From NCBI RefSeq assembly GCF_900564145.1, contig NZ_UOOB01000001.1, positions 1,986,754 through 2,050,753 on the forward strand: DNA of 64,000 nucleotides, written 5' to 3'. This stretch comes from Comamonas sp. lk (GTDB lineage: Bacteria > Pseudomonadota > Gammaproteobacteria > Burkholderiales > Burkholderiaceae_C). Positions 52,819 to 61,460 of this stretch are shown in pieces. Below the pieces are notes generated by a model. That model saw only the letters and a list, made by a program, of their open reading frames with translations. It did no database searches and was not told where the DNA came from. How positions within the stretch are numbered: the first letter of the stretch is position 1; every line of letters starts with the position of its first letter. A program made the translations under genes and the position numbers.

Positions 52819-53337
52819 GCGCCAAGGTGCCTAGTGGTTTTGCCGCCTCCCTCTTTGGGGGCGGCATGGCTGCGGCGCTGTACTGCCTTGAAGCCTCAAG
52901 CGGCGGCAAACAAAGTATGGAATGCGCCGCCCCATGGCGCAGTTCGCAAAAGCGCCGTCACGCCGCAACCAAGGTGTTGAGCCAAGTGCTTGCCAAAGCA
53001 TCGACGGAGCAATGCGGCGTCGATTACCGGTTTCTGCTCTATCCGAGAAGCTCGGAATTCACCGCCCAGGGCGCAAGTCCTGCATGCGGGTTGATGACGG
53101 CTTTGTTGCTGCTATGCTCGCCCTCGTATCCGTTTTACTTAATTTCCACGGTGTTCGAGTGCATGCCAAAGCTGCCTCTCCAAGGCGTGCCGTTGATTAC
53201 CGTGGAGCAAGCCACAAAACACCGGTCATGCCAATTTCTTCGCAGCTTTTCAAAATGAAGCTTCCCGGTGTGCCTCTTTGCCAGCGGTTGATCAGGAGCC
53301 GGCGCGCTCCTTCAGCGCTCATGTCATCGATGCCGCG
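52819..53337. other. 519-base stretch without a supported gene
   Basis: GCCGCC and GGCGGC around 52842-52863 form a hairpin that may end metQ. Beyond it, two overlapping plus-strand frames of about 140 codons lack any family character or good ribosome site. The stretch marks the join between metQ and a catabolic operon and may be the scar of an insertion. Confidence 0.45.
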
Positions 53338-54243
53338 ATGAATGCATTTCCTGCTCCACCCAGGCGCCTGGATGCCTATAGCTTGCGACTGTTTGTCGCT
53401 GTTGCCCATGCAGGCTCCATTGCAAGAGCTGCGGAGCTGGAGCATATAGCCTCGTCGGCACTGAGTCGTCGGCTGGCCGATCTGGAACACTCCTTTGGGA
53501 CGCCTTTGTTGGTGCGCTCGCCGCGGGGGGTCACATTGACCGATGCGGGACGCATCGTTTTCGAACGTGGTCTGCAGATAGACAATGAGTTGCAGGGGCT
53601 GGTTCGGGAGGTTCAAGGGCATGGCGAAGAGGTAAGAGGGACGGTTCGCCTTTATGCCAATATGTCGGCGGTCATTGGCTTTCTGCCTGAAAAACTGTCG
53701 CTGTTCAAAGCTCGCTTTCCGCATGTACGGATCTCGCTGCATGAGGCTGACACGCGCGAAGTCCTAAGAGCATGTCTTGATGACCGCGCCGACCTGGGTG
53801 TGGGTGTGGCCGTTGCCGTCCCGTCCGGTGTGGACTCCTGGTATTTCGCCACCGATCCATTGCAGGTGGTCATTCCGAGAGGACACTCTCTGTCTGAGTC
53901 CGAGACCGTTGATTTTTCCAGGGCGCTCGAATTCCCTCTCATAGGAGTGCACCAGGGCGGATCTTTGGATCGCTTGCTGCACGAGCGTGCTGAGGCTGCG
54001 CAGATGCGTTTCACGCCCGAGGTGTCCTTGAGCAGTTTTGACGCCGTATGCCGGATGGTGGAGGCGGGCCTTGGCATTGCCGTGATTCCCCAAAGTGCCG
54101 CAGCGGCCTATGCAGGAACGGCTGGCTTTATACGACGGCCATTGGCAGACCCGTGGGCGCATCGGGAGCTGCGTCTTTATGCCTTGCGACGTCAGCCCCA
54201 GCTTCGTTCGACCCAGGCCTTGATGGACGTGCTTTCCGGGTAA
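53338..54243 (+). CDS. LysR-family regulator of the aconitase-like operon
   Basis: This 301-residue LysR protein has an N-terminal HTH (RRLDAYSLRLFVAVAHAGSIARAAELEHIASSALSRRLADLE) and an effector domain (about 95-300, RGTVRLYANMSAVIGFLPEKL). It lies 148 bases upstream of the aconitase-family gene on the same strand. It probably controls that gene, the Bug-type binding protein and the RraA-like gene, in response to a di- or tricarboxylate. The ATG at 53338 is chosen from the start of the family fold. Confidence 0.9.
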   Translation: MNAFPAPPRRLDAYSLRLFVAVAHAGSIARAAELEHIASSALSRRLADLEHSFGTPLLVRSPRGVTLTDAGRIVFERGLQIDNELQGLVREVQGHGEEVRGTVRLYANMSAVIGFLPEKLSLFKARFPHVRISLHEADTREVLRACLDDRADLGVGVAVAVPSGVDSWYFATDPLQVVIPRGHSLSESETVDFSRALEFPLIGVHQGGSLDRLLHERAEAAQMRFTPEVSLSSFDAVCRMVEAGLGIAVIPQSAAAAYAGTAGFIRRPLADPWAHRELRLYALRRQPQLRSTQALMDVLSG

Positions 54244-54391
54244 GTCCGGGTGCCGATTCTTGCGCTATCCCCCGTGCTGCCTTAGCGCTACCCGGCAATG
54301 CCGCTGCGCTTGATGATGCGGCATGCAAACCCCATTACCTTCCAGCGTCCGTTTTTCGCCTCGCATCCTCTACCTTAGCCAATGCCCAGCC

Positions 54392-56305
54392 ATGGTGAAA
54401 AAGGTAGTTGTTGGTCAGCAGGTCCGACTGGCCGACGCAGGGCCTCTGCGCGACGATGTGTCCACGGACGAGATCACTCCGATCGCAATTCTCACGAACT
54501 TTGATGACGAGCTAGGGCGCTATCCCTACTCGGGGTTCAAAGCCGGGGGCGAATTTCCGATTGCCGTCGATGCGATGCGTGGCAGTGGAATTCAGGTCGT
54601 CGTTGCGGGAAGACGTTACGGCAAAGGCTCTTCCAGAGAGCACAGCCCCGCTGCGGAAAAGCTTGCCGGTGTTCAGCTGGTGATTGCCGAGAGTTTCGAG
54701 CGCATCTACCGGCAGAACGCGGACAACATCGGACTCATCACCTCCACGGATTTCAGCTTGATTGCCCGAATTGAAGCAGGAGAGGATATCCGCTGGGAAG
54801 AGCTTGTAGCAGGGCGGGACGCGCTTGCGGCAGCGATTCTCAGGCAAGGTGGTCTGCTGTCCTTTGGCCGGGCGCATCTGGGCCGGATTTCTGCATCGGG
54901 TGAAATCACCAGCACAAGGCCGCGCACCCTGTTCGAGAAGATCGTGGCCAGACATGCGCTGACTACGGAAGTGACATCGGCAGATCCTGCGCCTGGTGAC
55001 GGTGCCTTCGTGCAGGCCGACTGGCGCTTCATTCACGAGTACTACACCGGCATGGCGGCGCACATGCTGCATGCTGCCTTTGGCAGGCCGCTCAGTCTCA
55101 ACGATCCCCAGTCCATTCTCGTCTTCGAGGACCACACTTCCTATGTGCAAGAAAGCCCGGCCCATGTCAGAGCTGGCCTGGTTTCAAACGTTCACCGCAT
55201 GGTCCGGGCACAGCGCGACTTTGCCGGCGAGTACCGTCTGACCACGCACCGCACGCTGACTGAGCTGGAGGCCAGGGAAGACGACGGCAGCAACGTTGCG
55301 GGTATTTCACACGCCATGATGGCCGAACGTTATGCGCTGCCAGGGCAACTGGTCGTGGGAACGGACTCCCACACTCCGCATAGCGGAGCACTCGGTTGTG
55401 TTGCGTTCGGCATAGGCACAACCGATATGGCGAACGCCTTCGTCACGGGGGCGGTGCGGCTGACGGTTCCGCAGAGTCTGCGCATTGTTCTCGAGGGAAA
55501 GCTGGCTCCTGGGGTGACGGCCAAGGATGTTGTGCTGCATCTGCTGGCCCAGCCGCAAATCCGCGCGGGTGGCGGCGTTGGAAAGGTCTTTGAGTTCACC
55601 GGGGCGGTGATCGAACAGATGAGCACCGATGAGCGCGCCACTCTGACCAATATGACGGCCGAGCTTGGAGGGTTCACCGGGATTGTTGCGCCCGATGGGG
55701 AGACCGAGCGATTTCTGCGAGAGCGGCGTGGCGTGCAGTTTGTGGTCGAGGACTGGATGTGCAGCGACCCGGACGCAAGCTATGCGCAAACCATTGGTAT
55801 TGACTGTTCGACGGTGCCCGCCATGGTGGCCTCCCCGGGAGATCCCGGCAACGGCCGTGCGCTGAGGTCGCTGGGGCAGAAGGTGCGCATAGACATTGCG
55901 TATGGCGGCTCATGTACGGCCGGAAAGCGGGAGGACTTCGAGCATTACCACGAGGTGTTGCGATGGGCTGCTGATCGCGGCTTGCGCGTGGCAAGTGGTG
56001 TAGAGCTTTTTCTTCAATTCGGCACCACTGCGGTTCGTGACCATTGTGTGGCGGCCGGATACATCGATGCCTTTGAGCGCGTCGGCGCGCGGATGCTTCA
56101 GCCCTCCTGCGGCGCTTGCGGCAACTGCGGCCCCGGCGGCTCCATTCGTTCCGATCAGGTCACGGTCAGCGCCATCAATCGCAATTTTCCGGGTCGAGGA
56201 GGGCCGGGCAGTGTCTGGCTCGCGAGTCCGCCAACGGTCGCGGCCAGCGCGATAGCGGGCGAGCTCATGTCGTTTGAAGAGCTAAAGCAGCGCTTTCCCA
56301 ACTGA
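54392..56305 (+). CDS. Aconitase-superfamily hydro-lyase with reversed domain order (LeuD-LeuC fusion)
   Basis: In this 637-residue protein the small swivelling domain comes first (about 1-180: RDDVSTDEITPIAI, GRRYGKGSSREHSPAAEKLAG, like LeuD). The large catalytic domain follows (about 190-637: GTDSHTPHSGALG at 323-335, GGSCTAGKREDFEH, PSCGACGNCGPGG, like LeuC). Ordinary aconitase has the order LeuC then LeuD. Cluster ligands appear to be C508 with C576 and C579; C573 is extra. The enzyme should add water to or remove it from a hydroxy acid. With a Bug-type binding protein and an RraA-like aldolase, a tricarboxylate pathway is likely. Confidence 0.85.
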   Translation: MVKKVVVGQQVRLADAGPLRDDVSTDEITPIAILTNFDDELGRYPYSGFKAGGEFPIAVDAMRGSGIQVVVAGRRYGKGSSREHSPAAEKLAGVQLVIAESFERIYRQNADNIGLITSTDFSLIARIEAGEDIRWEELVAGRDALAAAILRQGGLLSFGRAHLGRISASGEITSTRPRTLFEKIVARHALTTEVTSADPAPGDGAFVQADWRFIHEYYTGMAAHMLHAAFGRPLSLNDPQSILVFEDHTSYVQESPAHVRAGLVSNVHRMVRAQRDFAGEYRLTTHRTLTELEAREDDGSNVAGISHAMMAERYALPGQLVVGTDSHTPHSGALGCVAFGIGTTDMANAFVTGAVRLTVPQSLRIVLEGKLAPGVTAKDVVLHLLAQPQIRAGGGVGKVFEFTGAVIEQMSTDERATLTNMTAELGGFTGIVAPDGETERFLRERRGVQFVVEDWMCSDPDASYAQTIGIDCSTVPAMVASPGDPGNGRALRSLGQKVRIDIAYGGSCTAGKREDFEHYHEVLRWAADRGLRVASGVELFLQFGTTAVRDHCVAAGYIDAFERVGARMLQPSCGACGNCGPGGSIRSDQVTVSAINRNFPGRGGPGSVWLASPPTVAASAIAGELMSFEELKQRFPN

Positions 56306-56327
56306 TAGCAAGAAAAAGGAGACAACG

Positions 56328-57311
56328 ATGAAATTCGCCCCTAGCAAACGCAAGTTTTTTCCACTGTTGATGGCCACTCTGGCCTTTGCGTCACAGCCGG
56401 CAAGCGCGCAACTGCTGGCTTCCGGCAAGCCCATCCGCCTGGTGGTCCCGCTCACGGCAGGCTCCACGGTGGATGCCGTGGCGCGTGCATTGGGGCCTGG
56501 CCTGGGGCGGGCGACCGGCCATCCCATCGTGGTCGAGAATGTGGTGGGGGCCGGAGGCATTCCCGGCACGACACAAGTCGTCAAGGCGCCCAAGGACGGC
56601 CTCACGCTGGGCATGATTTCATCGAACCATGTCATCAATCCAGGAATCTTCAAATCCATTCCTTACGACAGTCTCAAGGACATTACACCCATCGCCGTTC
56701 TGGTGACGGTGCCGCTGGTGCTGGTCGTCAATGCCAAACTTCCCGTCAGAAATCTGCAGGAGTTGCTGGCATACGCCAAAGCCCATCCTGGCGCGCTGAA
56801 CTATGGATCGGCGGGCAATGGCAGCACGCTGCACCTGGCTGGCGAGTTGATGATCGCCGAGACCGGCATCGACATGAAGCATGTGCCTTACCGCGGCACG
56901 GGTCCACTCATTACGGATCTGGTCGGCGGTCAGGTGCAGCTGGGTTTTGTTTCGGTATCTCAGGTCGTTCCACAACTGAAGGCCGGAACATTGCGCGCGC
57001 TTGCCGTCTCTACTGCGGTCCGGTCAAGCGCTCTTCCTGACGTGCCCACGATGGCCGAAGCCGGTGTGCCGGCATACAGCTTCGATGCCTGGATTGCATT
57101 GATCGGCCCCGCCGGGCTTGGCAAAGCCCTCGTCGACAGCTATGCCGCAGCCGTCAAATCGGCCATGACCTCGCCAGAGGCTCAAGCGGCAATCGCTGGA
57201 CAAGGCTTGATGATTGTCGAGAAAGGCCCGAATGAAGCGCCTGCCTTTTTCCAATCCGAACTGGCCAAGCATCAGAAATTGGTGAAGCTGTCAGGGGCCA
57301 CGCTGAATTGA
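56328..57311 (+). CDS. Bug/TctC-family tripartite tricarboxylate-type solute-binding protein
   Basis: This 327-residue periplasmic binding protein has a signal peptide (LLMATLAFASQPASAQ) and the Bug family pattern: GKPIRLVVPLTAGSTVDAVARALGPGL, VVENVVGAGGIPGTTQVVKAPKDGLTLG, YGSAGNGSTLHLAGELM. Such proteins bind carboxylates and are numerous in Comamonadaceae. The family's membrane subunits TctA and TctB are not in this operon, so they would act from elsewhere. AAAGGAG precedes the start. It sits between the aconitase-like and RraA-like genes and probably captures their substrate. Confidence 0.92.
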   Translation: MKFAPSKRKFFPLLMATLAFASQPASAQLLASGKPIRLVVPLTAGSTVDAVARALGPGLGRATGHPIVVENVVGAGGIPGTTQVVKAPKDGLTLGMISSNHVINPGIFKSIPYDSLKDITPIAVLVTVPLVLVVNAKLPVRNLQELLAYAKAHPGALNYGSAGNGSTLHLAGELMIAETGIDMKHVPYRGTGPLITDLVGGQVQLGFVSVSQVVPQLKAGTLRALAVSTAVRSSALPDVPTMAEAGVPAYSFDAWIALIGPAGLGKALVDSYAAAVKSAMTSPEAQAAIAGQGLMIVEKGPNEAPAFFQSELAKHQKLVKLSGATLN

Positions 57312-57317
57312 GTAAAT

Positions 57318-57797
57318 ATGCAAGTCAAGACCTCAGATCTTTGTGACCGCCTGGGGCTAGCGGCTCGGGTATGCCGAGCGAATTGGCAGTCATATGGCGG
57401 TCGTCATGCTGCTTCCGGCCGTATACAGACGCTGCGCACCTATGAGGATGCTGCGCTGATTCGCACGACTCTTGCCGGTCCGGGCGAGGGGCGCGTGTTG
57501 GTGGTGGATGCTGGTGGCTCTCTTCGTGTTGCCGTACTTGGTGACAACATGGCACGCATGGCGCTGGAAAATGGGTGGGCAGGTCTGATCATCCATGGCG
57601 CCGTACGTGACGTGCAAGTTCTGGCCAGCCTTGGAATTGCCATTTTTGCCCTGGGTCATACCCCACTGCGCGCAGGGCGTTCCGGGTTGGGAGAGATTGG
57701 CGTGACGCTGAGCATGGCTGGAAACCTCATGCGTCCGGGCGCTTTTATTGCGGCAGACAGGGATGGGGTGGTGGTCGCTGACGACGACATTGCCTAA
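57318..57797 (+). CDS. Short RraA-like protein, candidate 4-hydroxy-2-oxo acid aldolase
   Basis: This 159-residue RraA-family protein retains GRVLVVDAGGSLRVAVLGDNMARMALENGW and LIIHGAVRDVQVL, giving the G-x-N/D...R-D pattern of HMG/CHA aldolases, which split 4-hydroxy-4-methyl- or 4-carboxy-4-hydroxy-2-oxo acids to pyruvate plus pyruvate or oxaloacetate using a divalent metal. It is shorter at the N-terminus than the paralogue at 23120. The start lies six bases after the Bug gene stop. The operon partner hydratase makes an aldolase role more likely than RNase E inhibition. Confidence 0.82.
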   Translation: MQVKTSDLCDRLGLAARVCRANWQSYGGRHAASGRIQTLRTYEDAALIRTTLAGPGEGRVLVVDAGGSLRVAVLGDNMARMALENGWAGLIIHGAVRDVQVLASLGIAIFALGHTPLRAGRSGLGEIGVTLSMAGNLMRPGAFIAADRDGVVVADDDIA

Positions 57798-57904
57798 GAA
57801 CCATGCTGCCGTCTGCGCGGAGTCGGTTCGTCCCAGTCCCTGCGCATCAGGCAATGTTCCATGCACTGCCGCAGTTTTCGATGACCGGTCTCTGTAACTT
57901 GTAT

Positions 57905-57980
57905 AGCTGCTTGCGCAGGCCTGGATTGGGTTGTGGGTAGGAAATACCTTAAAACCCATGAAAAAAATGCGCAAGCAGCT
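57905..57980. repeat. Comamonad-type inverted repeat element
   Basis: AGCTGCTTGCGCA (57905-57917) and TGCGCAAGCAGCT (57968-57980) are perfect 13-bp arms around a 50-base centre that holds a smaller GGTA/TACC hairpin. I recall arms of this type recurring between genes in Comamonas, Delftia and Acidovorax. It lies between two convergent genes. Confidence 0.65.
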
Positions 57981-57993
57981 CTGATTTTTGGAG

Positions 57994-58707
57994 TCAGCTC
58001 AGCTCGGTGAAATACTCCGCCAGCGGCGCGCGCGTGGTTTGTGTCTGGTTGACAGGGGCATTGGGATCGGCCCAGCCCAAGGCCATGCCGCAGACGATGT
58101 GCTGCGTCTCGGCCAGGCCCAGCACGCGGCGCACGGTGGCGGGATAGGAGGCCAGGGCGCCGATGGCGCAACTGCCCAGGCCGTGGGCGGCTGCGGCCAG
58201 CTGCAGGCCGTACAGGGCCATGCCCAGATCCATATAGCCGCCGTGACCAAAGTGCGAATCTATCGTCACCACCAGGGCTACGGGCGCATCAAAAAAACGG
58301 TAGTTGCGCGCAAATTGCGCATCGCGCCCGGCACGGTCGTCGCGGCCCACGCCCAGGGCGTTGTACAAGGCCTGGGCCGATGCGGCTTGCCGCCGTTTGA
58401 GCTGCATGGGCATGGGGCGGGGAAAGTAGGCATAGTCCTCGCACTCGGGGACCTTGGCTTCATAGTCGGCCAGCAGCGCCTCAGACAGCTGCTGGCGCAG
58501 GGCGCCGCTGACGGCGATGAAGCGCCCGGGTTGCAGATTGCCGCCGCTGGGCGCCTGGCGGGCCGTGGTCAGCAAGGTGTGCAGCAGCTGCGCGGGCACG
58601 GCATCGGCTTGATAGGCGCGAATGGAGCGGCGCTGCAGCATCAAGGCCAGAGCGGGGCTTTCAGCTGCTGTTTCAGATGAAATCGCCGTGTGGTGCATAT
58701 CAGTCAT
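57994..58707 (-). CDS. Nitroreductase-family FMN enzyme at the end of the biotin operon
   Basis: This 237-residue nitroreductase-fold protein has LMLQRRSIRAYQADAVPAQLLHTLLTTARQAPSGGNLQPGRFIAV, typical of the FMN-binding N-terminus, and GHGGYMDLGMALYGLQLAAAAHGLGSCAIGALASY for the dimer and FMN site. It follows the thiolase gene by 18 bases on the same strand, so it is probably the sixth gene of bioM-bioN-bioY-ligase-thiolase. Family members reduce nitro groups, quinones or flavins; its link to biotin is unknown. Confidence 0.88.
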   Translation of the reverse strand: MTDMHHTAISSETAAESPALALMLQRRSIRAYQADAVPAQLLHTLLTTARQAPSGGNLQPGRFIAVSGALRQQLSEALLADYEAKVPECEDYAYFPRPMPMQLKRRQAASAQALYNALGVGRDDRAGRDAQFARNYRFFDAPVALVVTIDSHFGHGGYMDLGMALYGLQLAAAAHGLGSCAIGALASYPATVRRVLGLAETQHIVCGMALGWADPNAPVNQTQTTRAPLAEYFTELS

Positions 58708-58725
58708 GCGGTATCAGCTATCAAT

Positions 58726-59967
58726 TTAAGAGTTTCTGGTGACTGCTTGCACCAGACAGGCTGCGCCAATGCCGCCTGCACCGGCAATGGCGGCCAGTCC
58801 CAGGAGTGGCGCAGATGACGGCTCTCTGGCCTGTGATGGTTTTTGCAAGTGCTGCAACTGGGCCAGGGTACGCACCAGTGCAATGGCGCCCGAGGCGGCA
58901 ATCGGATGGCCGCGCGCCAGGCCGCTGCCCATGGGGTTGAGGCTGGCCAGCGGCAGGCCCAGCTCCTGGCAGAACGCCAGGGCCTGCACGGCAAAAGCAT
59001 CGTGCAACTCAATGGCAGAAATATCAGCGACGGACAGCGCCGCGCGCTCCAGCAGCTTGCGGGTGGCGGCAGCAGCCGAGAGCAGCGGGGTTTCGGGCGG
59101 GCCGCCCACGCTGGCGCTGGCCAGCCAGTGGGCGGGGGGCGCCAACTTCAAGCGTTGGCAGGCCTGGTGCGTGGCCATCAGCACCAGGGCCGCGCCGTCG
59201 GCCTTGGCGGCAATGGTGAGGGCGCTGAGCGCAAAGTCGCGCGGGTTCTGACCGGCCGTTTGGCCGCTGCCCATGGCGACCATGGGCATACGTGCGGCTC
59301 GCTCGGTGCGCAAGGCGCGGGGATAGGCGTCATGCGCCAGACCGGCTACGGGAATGATTTCCTGGCTCAGCTGTGCCTGGGTCTGCAGCGCCCGTGCGTG
59401 GCTTTGCACCGCATAGGCTTCCTGGGCGCCGCGGCCAAAGCCCTGGGCCAGGGCGTAATCGGCTGCGGACTGCAGCATGTCCGGGTCTCGCGCGGCATCG
59501 GGTGCGAACGGGGGGCGCTCATAGCTTTGGGGTGTTTCGCCTGCATGGCGGGGCCGAGTCTGGCGAATGGGGGCGCGGCTCCAGGCTTCGGCGCCGCCGG
59601 CAATCACCACCTCGGCCTGGCCCGATTGCAGCAGGCCTGCGGCCAGGGCGATGGCGTCCAGCCCGGAGCAGCACTGGGTATCCACGCTGTGGGCGGCGCA
59701 GCGGTCGGGCAGGCCGGCGGCCAGCGCCAGCATGCGCGCCGGATTGCCGCCCGCGCCCAGGGCATTGCCCAGCACCACGGCGTCCACGGCATCGGGTTTG
59801 AGGCCGATTTGAGCCAGCAGCCCAAGCAGCACGGGCGCTGCAAGCTCATGGATCGATAGCGAAGACAGCGCGCCACCCAGCGGAGCGACCGGGCTGCGCG
59901 CCCAGGCAAGTATGGGCAGGGAGCGCAGGGGAGAGTGAAGGCCCGAGTCCAAACCTAGGCCTGCCAT
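58726..59967 (-). CDS. Thiolase-family protein (YhfS-like) of the biotin operon
   Basis: This 413-residue thiolase fold keeps the acyl-accepting Cys in HSVDTQCCSGLDAIALA and a His in GSGLARGHPIAASGA. The motif that carries the second catalytic Cys in classical thiolases (C-x-GGG) reads AAIAGAGGIGAA here, with Ala at that position, and NEAFA is replaced by HDAFA. Normal Claisen condensation is therefore doubtful; a hydrolytic or condensing role on one acyl chain is possible. Its start overlaps the ligase stop by 13 bases. Ligase plus thiolase plus BioY also occur together in the B. subtilis yhfUTS operon. Confidence 0.87.
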   Translation of the reverse strand: MAGLGLDSGLHSPLRSLPILAWARSPVAPLGGALSSLSIHELAAPVLLGLLAQIGLKPDAVDAVVLGNALGAGGNPARMLALAAGLPDRCAAHSVDTQCCSGLDAIALAAGLLQSGQAEVVIAGGAEAWSRAPIRQTRPRHAGETPQSYERPPFAPDAARDPDMLQSAADYALAQGFGRGAQEAYAVQSHARALQTQAQLSQEIIPVAGLAHDAYPRALRTERAARMPMVAMGSGQTAGQNPRDFALSALTIAAKADGAALVLMATHQACQRLKLAPPAHWLASASVGGPPETPLLSAAAATRKLLERAALSVADISAIELHDAFAVQALAFCQELGLPLASLNPMGSGLARGHPIAASGAIALVRTLAQLQHLQKPSQAREPSSAPLLGLAAIAGAGGIGAACLVQAVTRNS

Positions 59968-61460
59968 GGCGTCAGCTCCAGGCTGGTGCTTTGCCCGGCC
60001 TGCTGGGCGACAAGCGCCTGGCCCAGGCCTGCGTGGTCGGTCTTGCCGCTGGCTGTTAGCGGCCAGTCGCCGGCAATCCACCAGTGGCGTGGCGCCTTGA
60101 AGGCCTCCATGCGCTCGCGCAGCCACTGGCCCAGCTCCAGAGCGCTGGGCCGTGCCTCGCCCGTCTCATGCCACTGAATGACGGCGTGCACCTGCATGCC
60201 GCGCAGCGCATCGTTTTGCCCGTGCAGCGAGGCATGGGCAATCTGCGGATGGCTTTGCAGCAGGTTTTCCACTTCTTCGGGAAACAGGTTTTTGCCCTGG
60301 GTCACGATCATGCGGCTTTGTCGCCCGGCCAGGCACAGCATGCCGCGCTCGTCGATATGGCCTATATCGCGTACCGAAAGCCAGGGCCCGTCGCGCAGCA
60401 CGCCGGTGCGGTCCTGGGCGTCGCCCATATAGTCCATGAACAGCATGGGGCTGCGCACATAGATCAGTCCGTCCAAGGATGGATTGGACACGCAGGCACT
60501 GTCTAGATCGGCGCTGTGGGCCGAGAGAGGGCGGATGTCCAGCTCCACATTGCTGAAGGGCCGGCCCACGGCCTGGGGCGAGCAAGGCTCGTCGGCATCC
60601 AGCCAGGTGATGAAGCTGGCTTCTGAGGCACCATAAAACTCGATGATGCGCGCCTGGGGGAAGAGCCGGCGCAGGGCGGCCGTGTGAGAGCGCATCCAGC
60701 GCGCGCCGCTGATGGTGATGAGCTTCACTGCGGCAATAGGCGGCAGCTGGCGGTGCGCCGCCCATTGCAGCATCAGCAGCAACTGGCTGGGCACGGCAAC
60801 CAGACAAGGCGTCTCGCCCAGAGCCAGCGTGGCAAGGCCGCGCGCGGCAGAGAATTTTTCCTGCAGCACGGCACCGCTGCCGTTCCACAGCGCCTGCACG
60901 GCGGCAAACAGAAACAGCGAGTGCGAGATACGCCCCGGGGCCAGCGTGCGTAGCCCGGCCACGGCGCCAAAATCCTGCAGGCTGACGCGAAAGCTCTCGG
61001 TCCAGGAGCGGTGATGGCGCACAAAGCCTTTGGGCAGACCGGTGCTGCCCGAGGTAAAGCCGGCATAAAACGGGCTGGTGGCCGAGGCCTGGCTGATGCT
61101 GCAAGGCGTGGTGGGCAGCCAGCTTTCGATGCGTTGGCGCACGGCAGCGGGCCAGTCGGGATCGGCCACGGCGGCGCAGCGGCCGCTGCGAATGATGGCC
61201 AGAAAGCCCACCACGCGCTCCAGCGTGCTCTGGTTGGCATCCAGCAGCACCATGGCCGGTGCCTGCTGCGCGATCAGGTTGCCGGCGCGGCGTTCCACCT
61301 CGGCATGCAGCTGGGCAAAGGTGTAGCTATGGGTTTCGGTGTGCAGTGCCAGCGTATGGGGGCGTTGCTCTGCCCAATGGGCGATCGGGCCGTGCACCAG
61401 CGTCCAAAAGCCCTGCAGGGGCTGGGCCAGCGGGTGCATTTCTGGCGCCGCGTCAGTCAT
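59955..61460 (-). CDS. AMP-dependent acyl-CoA synthetase (YhfT-like) of the biotin operon
   Basis: This protein of about 501 residues is in the ANL superfamily. The P-loop is AGFTSGSTGLPKGFVRHH, the A5 region IIEFYGASEASFITW, the hinge region SVRDIGHIDERGMLCLAGRQSRMIVTQGKNLFPEEVENLL, and the catalytic Lys is in LTASGKTDHAGL. It should activate a carboxylic acid as acyl-AMP and then acyl-CoA. Its start overlaps the bioY stop by eight bases. The pairing with BioY and a thiolase suggests activation of a biotin precursor such as a pimelate-type acid, or of a biotin degradation product; the substrate is not proven. Confidence 0.88.
   Translation of the reverse strand: MTDAAPEMHPLAQPLQGFWTLVHGPIAHWAEQRPHTLALHTETHSYTFAQLHAEVERRAGNLIAQQAPAMVLLDANQSTLERVVGFLAIIRSGRCAAVADPDWPAAVRQRIESWLPTTPCSISQASATSPFYAGFTSGSTGLPKGFVRHHRSWTESFRVSLQDFGAVAGLRTLAPGRISHSLFLFAAVQALWNGSGAVLQEKFSAARGLATLALGETPCLVAVPSQLLLMLQWAAHRQLPPIAAVKLITISGARWMRSHTAALRRLFPQARIIEFYGASEASFITWLDADEPCSPQAVGRPFSNVELDIRPLSAHSADLDSACVSNPSLDGLIYVRSPMLFMDYMGDAQDRTGVLRDGPWLSVRDIGHIDERGMLCLAGRQSRMIVTQGKNLFPEEVENLLQSHPQIAHASLHGQNDALRGMQVHAVIQWHETGEARPSALELGQWLRERMEAFKAPRHWWIAGDWPLTASGKTDHAGLGQALVAQQAGQSTSLELTPWQA

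Noticed and set aside
52827..53341. Two overlapping frames of about 140 codons after metQ
   Set aside because: They have no motif and no ribosome site, and two frames in the same stretch cannot both be real.
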